A stretch of 24,467 bases of DNA from a virus. The notes below the pieces were generated by a model. That model ran no database searches. It was not told where the DNA came from and was given only the letters and a program-made list of their open reading frames with translations. Location: positions 1-24,467 of IMG/VR virus record IMGVR_UViG_3300008262_002934; one strand, given 5' to 3'. Numbering within the stretch: the stretch's first letter is position 1; each line of letters starts with the position of its first letter. Shown here in pieces: positions 21,184-24,467 of the stretch. The position numbers and the translations under genes were made by a program.

Positions 21184-24100
21184 ATGATTTCCCTGTTAAT
21201 AAACTTAATATATTTATCCCCAGTGCTACCCTGTGGATTTTGAATTATAATTCTATCTATTGTAAAATTCAACTTCTTAAAGTCAAAGTTGCTCTTCTTT
21301 ATCAATTCTAATACTTTGGCGCCTTCTCCAGGCTTCAAATAGCAAATTGGCACGGCCTTTACGAACCCTATGATATTACCAGTTCCGTCTTGACTGGTAT
21401 TCATCCACAGAGGTCTATAATTATCGTCCTTTTTCAATGCTTCTGTAACAGACAAGAAGTCGTCAATTACAGCAACTCGTTCGTTGATCAATCCCCAATC
21501 TTCAAAAAGAGTAGGGGGATCTATATTACCAACTAATCCCCAACCTAATGGCTCGTCGCCAACATACGGGCCGTCATACGTTGGCTCTACTAATACACTT
21601 TCTATTTTTTGTGAACTTACATTTTCAATTCCCTTTTGCATCAGTGTAATACTGCTTGGATATACAGTATCTAATCCAGTGTCGTCAACTGTGTTTTCAT
21701 TAGTATCCATTCTAAGTTTAGTATAATCAGCAGTTAATAGGTCATATTCAAAACCTAACTTAATTGATTCAGCAACACTAACATTATTAATTTCGTAAGG
21801 ATCATTTATTTCAATATAAATTACTTCATATTCAATATTTGTTCCTTTTTTAGCAATAGCAGATTTTACTTCGCCAAAATAAAGTGGTCTGTCGTAATAA
21901 TTTCTTTGCACAGCACTGGCATATCGTTCAGCACTGGTACTTTCAATTCCGCCTAATAATAACATTTTTGGAACACGTTGCACACTAAAATTACTGTCTT
22001 CTAATCTATAAATGCTGTTCTGTGGAAAAATTACTGGGTCTGTTATAAAATTAAAGTATAAATCTCTTCCTTCTTTACTTAAGAATGGTTGTAGATAGAT
22101 ATTAGTTAGTGTTATATTAGTAGTGGATTGATATTCAATGTTAAAATCTTTGTCAACAAATCCAACATTTTGTGTGTCATTAGCTCTAACTCTAAATCTA
22201 AACAATTTGTCTATAGTAGTATTATCAGTACCATCTGGTCCTGCGATTGCAAACCTAGATGTGTCAGATGATATATTAGCATCTATGCTTGTAACAACTC
22301 TCTTAGGAAAGAAATAAGGTTGCCAATTAGTAATTTCATTTAACCAATTTCCTGAACTTCTATATTGATTTACACAGATATAAAGATTATTGTCAAAGGT
22401 GACAACATCATTTATTAGATATAGTCTATTTTCCGTGTAAAAGCTCTTATAAACTGATCCAGTATTTGGACTTATCTTTCCAATAATGTCTCCATCAAGA
22501 CCAACAGTAAGTTCTGTTGGTAAACTATCCAAGCTCTTTAATGTACATGTTATCTCTGAATCATTGCCGTCAAAGATTGAAGTGTATTTGAACCATACGT
22601 CGTATTGAAGATTAGTAACTGGTGTTTCTGCATCATATTTTGTATAAAATATGTTTGGATCAAATGCAGTCTTTACTCCGTTAGGTAATCTTTCTAAGTA
22701 TTTCCAAATTCCATTACTCTTCCTCATTACCTTAAAGGTTCCGTTTGATTTAACAACAATTAAATTATAATTTGAACCAAATGAATTTAATGGAACACTA
22801 TTCACTACATTTACCACTACCGGTGTCCATATACCAGCTAACCCTACATATCTAAAATCTAACAAACCAAAATTTGTTTCGCTAAGATCTACCCAGTAAT
22901 CACCATTGTTTGGTGTTGAAGGTTTGACTGTTGGGTAATTTTGTAATTCCCATTGAAAGGTATTAGGATTGTATCTTTTAATCTCTACTTCTACTTTGGT
23001 CCATTTAATAAAAACTGCAAGAGCGGACGAACCATTAGGAACTAAATTATATACACCAGAACCTGGAGCTCTTTCAACTTTATTAAACAGTTCTTTTTCA
23101 TAATAAGAACTTGCTTGATAATCATCATATACTGTTGGAAGATATTGTCTTTCCCAAGTTAAACTAATACTATTAAATCTTTTCACTGCAACTATCAAGC
23201 CATTCTTTTTAACATTTGTATAAACAATTCTAATTGATGCAACATCACTATATGGTGGGGTAAAGATATAATACCCTGACGACTTTTCTTGAGCTGCAAT
23301 TTCAACAGCACCAGTACTATGTCTTAAACCAAAATTATAATAGGTGTTATCACTGTTTCTAAAACTTATTGTAAAGTTACTAATAGAAACATTTATTTTG
23401 TAAGTTTGCCCTTTTTCTAGAGTTAGAAATGGATTTAATCCATATCCTTCCACATAAATTTTTCCATTTTGTTCATTGAAATCAAGTTCTATATAATTTG
23501 TTTTACTAGTTTTTCCATAACCAGGAACTAAAGAATAAAGTATAGAGCTGGAAGGAATAGTTGAAGTTGCTTCAACTTCAAATAATGATTGTTCGTTTGG
23601 ACTAATACTTCCCAATAATGAAGGACTATTAAATGTTATTTCGCCTTCAATATTTCCTTTAACAGTTAGTTCAAATTGTTTAAAAACACTGGCAACTTCA
23701 ACATCGTCTATCACTCGAACAGATTTAACTGTAAAATTATATGTTCTTGTAATACTAGGTTGATAAGGAATGAACCCACTTATTTCACCTCCATCAAAAT
23801 CTAAATTTAGATAATTTGATTGGAAACGTGCAAAGCCTGTGCCTGTAAATGGTGTATATAGTAACGCATCTATTGGATTTATTAAAAGTCTATCAGAAAA
23901 TAATTGATATTTGAAAGGATCAACTACTTTGACATAAAAAATTCCGTTGTTTAACTGAGTAGTTCCAGAAATTCCAGACAACTTAATTCTATCACCATCA
24001 TTAAAAACTCTAGATTGTGTAAGTGTTATTGATGCAGGTCTAGTTAAATCAATAGACACTATTTGATACTCAACTGCATTTTTTATTTCGTCAGCTGGCC

Positions 24101-24467
24101 CAAGTTGAGATTCTGTTCCATCAAAGTTTATATCCATCAAACTAAAATATATTTTTCCAATACTTGGAGTTGGATCAAATACTTCTAAATCGTATATAAA
24201 ATTATTATCACCCTTTATAGTAGGAAGAACATTTGGACTTATCCAAATTGGGGATTGTACATACGTTTTACTAGTGTCAAAATCTTCAGTATCAGAACTG
24301 ATAAATGTAGTGTCAACACGTAGAGAATCTTCACTCTTGACTAATATGGTATAATTTTTGGTATCAGTTTCTTCACCGTTGCTTACAGTAACAGCAAATT
24401 TATAAACTCTAGAAATAATTTTTGCGCCTGCTGTAGGTAGACCAAAACTTATTAGAGGTGGGGAAGA
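21180..24467 (-). CDS. Large repeat-containing virion/fibre-like protein; partial (N-terminus beyond right edge)
   Basis: The frame stays open from the stop at 21180 to the window edge (1095 codons and a stop). An ATG at 24137, and a TTG before it, are internal, since coding-type sequence continues upstream. Composition is Asn/Ser/Thr/Tyr-rich. Cadherin/Ig-like units recur: Y-K-F-A-V-T-V-S-N-G...Y-T-I-L-V near the edge, Y-N-F-T-V-K-S-V...F-E-L-T-V near 23700, and F-R-F-R-V-R-A-N-D...F-N-I near 22190. A shorter motif, G-x-I-S-P-N, occurs twice (near 23610 and 22470). Such proteins form fibres or adhesion surfaces. Receptor and name cannot be told. Confidence 0.78.
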   Translation of the reverse strand, partial: SSPPLISFGLPTAGAKIISRVYKFAVTVSNGEETDTKNYTILVKSEDSLRVDTTFISSDTEDFDTSKTYVQSPIWISPNVLPTIKGDNNFIYDLEVFDPTPSIGKIYFSLMDINFDGTESQLGPADEIKNAVEYQIVSIDLTRPASITLTQSRVFNDGDRIKLSGISGTTQLNNGIFYVKVVDPFKYQLFSDRLLINPIDALLYTPFTGTGFARFQSNYLNLDFDGGEISGFIPYQPSITRTYNFTVKSVRVIDDVEVASVFKQFELTVKGNIEGEITFNSPSLLGSISPNEQSLFEVEATSTIPSSSILYSLVPGYGKTSKTNYIELDFNEQNGKIYVEGYGLNPFLTLEKGQTYKINVSISNFTISFRNSDNTYYNFGLRHSTGAVEIAAQEKSSGYYIFTPPYSDVASIRIVYTNVKKNGLIVAVKRFNSISLTWERQYLPTVYDDYQASSYYEKELFNKVERAPGSGVYNLVPNGSSALAVFIKWTKVEVEIKRYNPNTFQWELQNYPTVKPSTPNNGDYWVDLSETNFGLLDFRYVGLAGIWTPVVVNVVNSVPLNSFGSNYNLIVVKSNGTFKVMRKSNGIWKYLERLPNGVKTAFDPNIFYTKYDAETPVTNLQYDVWFKYTSIFDGNDSEITCTLKSLDSLPTELTVGLDGDIIGKISPNTGSVYKSFYTENRLYLINDVVTFDNNLYICVNQYRSSGNWLNEITNWQPYFFPKRVVTSIDANISSDTSRFAIAGPDGTDNTTIDKLFRFRVRANDTQNVGFVDKDFNIEYQSTTNITLTNIYLQPFLSKEGRDLYFNFITDPVIFPQNSIYRLEDSNFSVQRVPKMLLLGGIESTSAERYASAVQRNYYDRPLYFGEVKSAIAKKGTNIEYEVIYIEINDPYEINNVSVAESIKLGFEYDLLTADYTKLRMDTNENTVDDTGLDTVYPSSITLMQKGIENVSSQKIESVLVEPTYDGPYVGDEPLGWGLVGNIDPPTLFEDWGLINERVAVIDDFLSVTEALKKDDNYRPLWMNTSQDGTGNIIGFVKAVPICYLKPGEGAKVLELIKKSNFDFKKLNFTIDRIIIQNPQGSTGDKYIKFINREII

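Noticed and set aside
24135-24140. ATG/TTG as the true start of the large structural protein
   Set aside because: The same frame continues upstream without a stop to the window edge and contains another Ig/cadherin-like unit, so the start is internal.

Overview
This window comes from a tailed phage of the T4 type (myovirus lineage), AT-rich, probably marine, infecting a Gram-negative host. The evidence is a T4 gp44-like clamp loader, a phage GroES-like co-chaperonin with an intact GroEL-binding tripeptide, PhoH, a MazG-like pyrophosphatase, peptide deformylase, large virion proteins, and a lysis region with a GH19 endolysin and a lipobox outer spanin. Nearly everything lies on the minus strand; only phoH (15394-16119) is on the plus strand. 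Coding density is very high, no gap exceeds 300 bases, and I see no tRNA, CRISPR array or insertion sequence.

Layout, read 5'->3' on the minus strand (right to left). 24467-20327: large virion/fibre-like protein open at the right edge, a second virion-like protein and a small conserved-type protein. 20295-18707: an operon behind a near-consensus sigma70 promoter, holding a truncated PolIII-alpha-like palm protein, a 100-aa protein, a GroES-like protein and a MazG-like protein. 18642-16142: an operon behind a perfect-consensus promoter, holding a membrane protein, a HAGH cytidylyltransferase, the clamp-loader ATPase, a 7Fe (FdxA-type) ferredoxin and a DUF2452-like protein; it ends at a strong hairpin shared with convergent phoH. 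15287-10610: two conserved-type proteins, then the lysis/envelope cassette (GH19 endolysin, spanin pair, DUF4337-like membrane protein, holin-like protein, secreted Lys-rich protein, lipoprotein, 76-aa protein). 10546-6211: a proteostasis operon (DnaJ, peptide deformylase, ClpA-like unfoldase) behind another perfect sigma70 promoter, then an unknown gene. 6200-5739: small beta-rich protein. 5654-1: six tightly coupled genes; the last is open at the left edge.

The most striking pattern is in the 5654-1 block. All six proteins begin with the same kind of peptide (M, basic or polar residue, x, x, Glu at position 5, two bulky hydrophobics). In five of six this is followed within 8-16 residues by an (L/I)-x-E site. 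That is how T4 capsid-targeting sequences on internal head proteins and Alt look, including the gp21 prohead-protease cleavage site. The proteins behind these leaders include two different Pol-beta-type nucleotidyltransferases, a ligase-like KxDG domain fused to a HxGH-type nucleotidyltransferase, and a small HExxH zinc peptidase. I infer a cassette of enzymes packaged in the head and injected with the DNA.

A second pattern is regulatory. Three promoters of the form TTGACA-17 bp-TATAAT/TACAAT start the three non-structural operons. Two are fused to a stem-loop terminator of the preceding operon, like the promoter-early stem-loop (PeSL) cassettes known in T4-type phages. In two of the three the ATG begins exactly 6 nt after the -10 hexamer with no ribosome-binding site, which predicts leaderless mRNAs.
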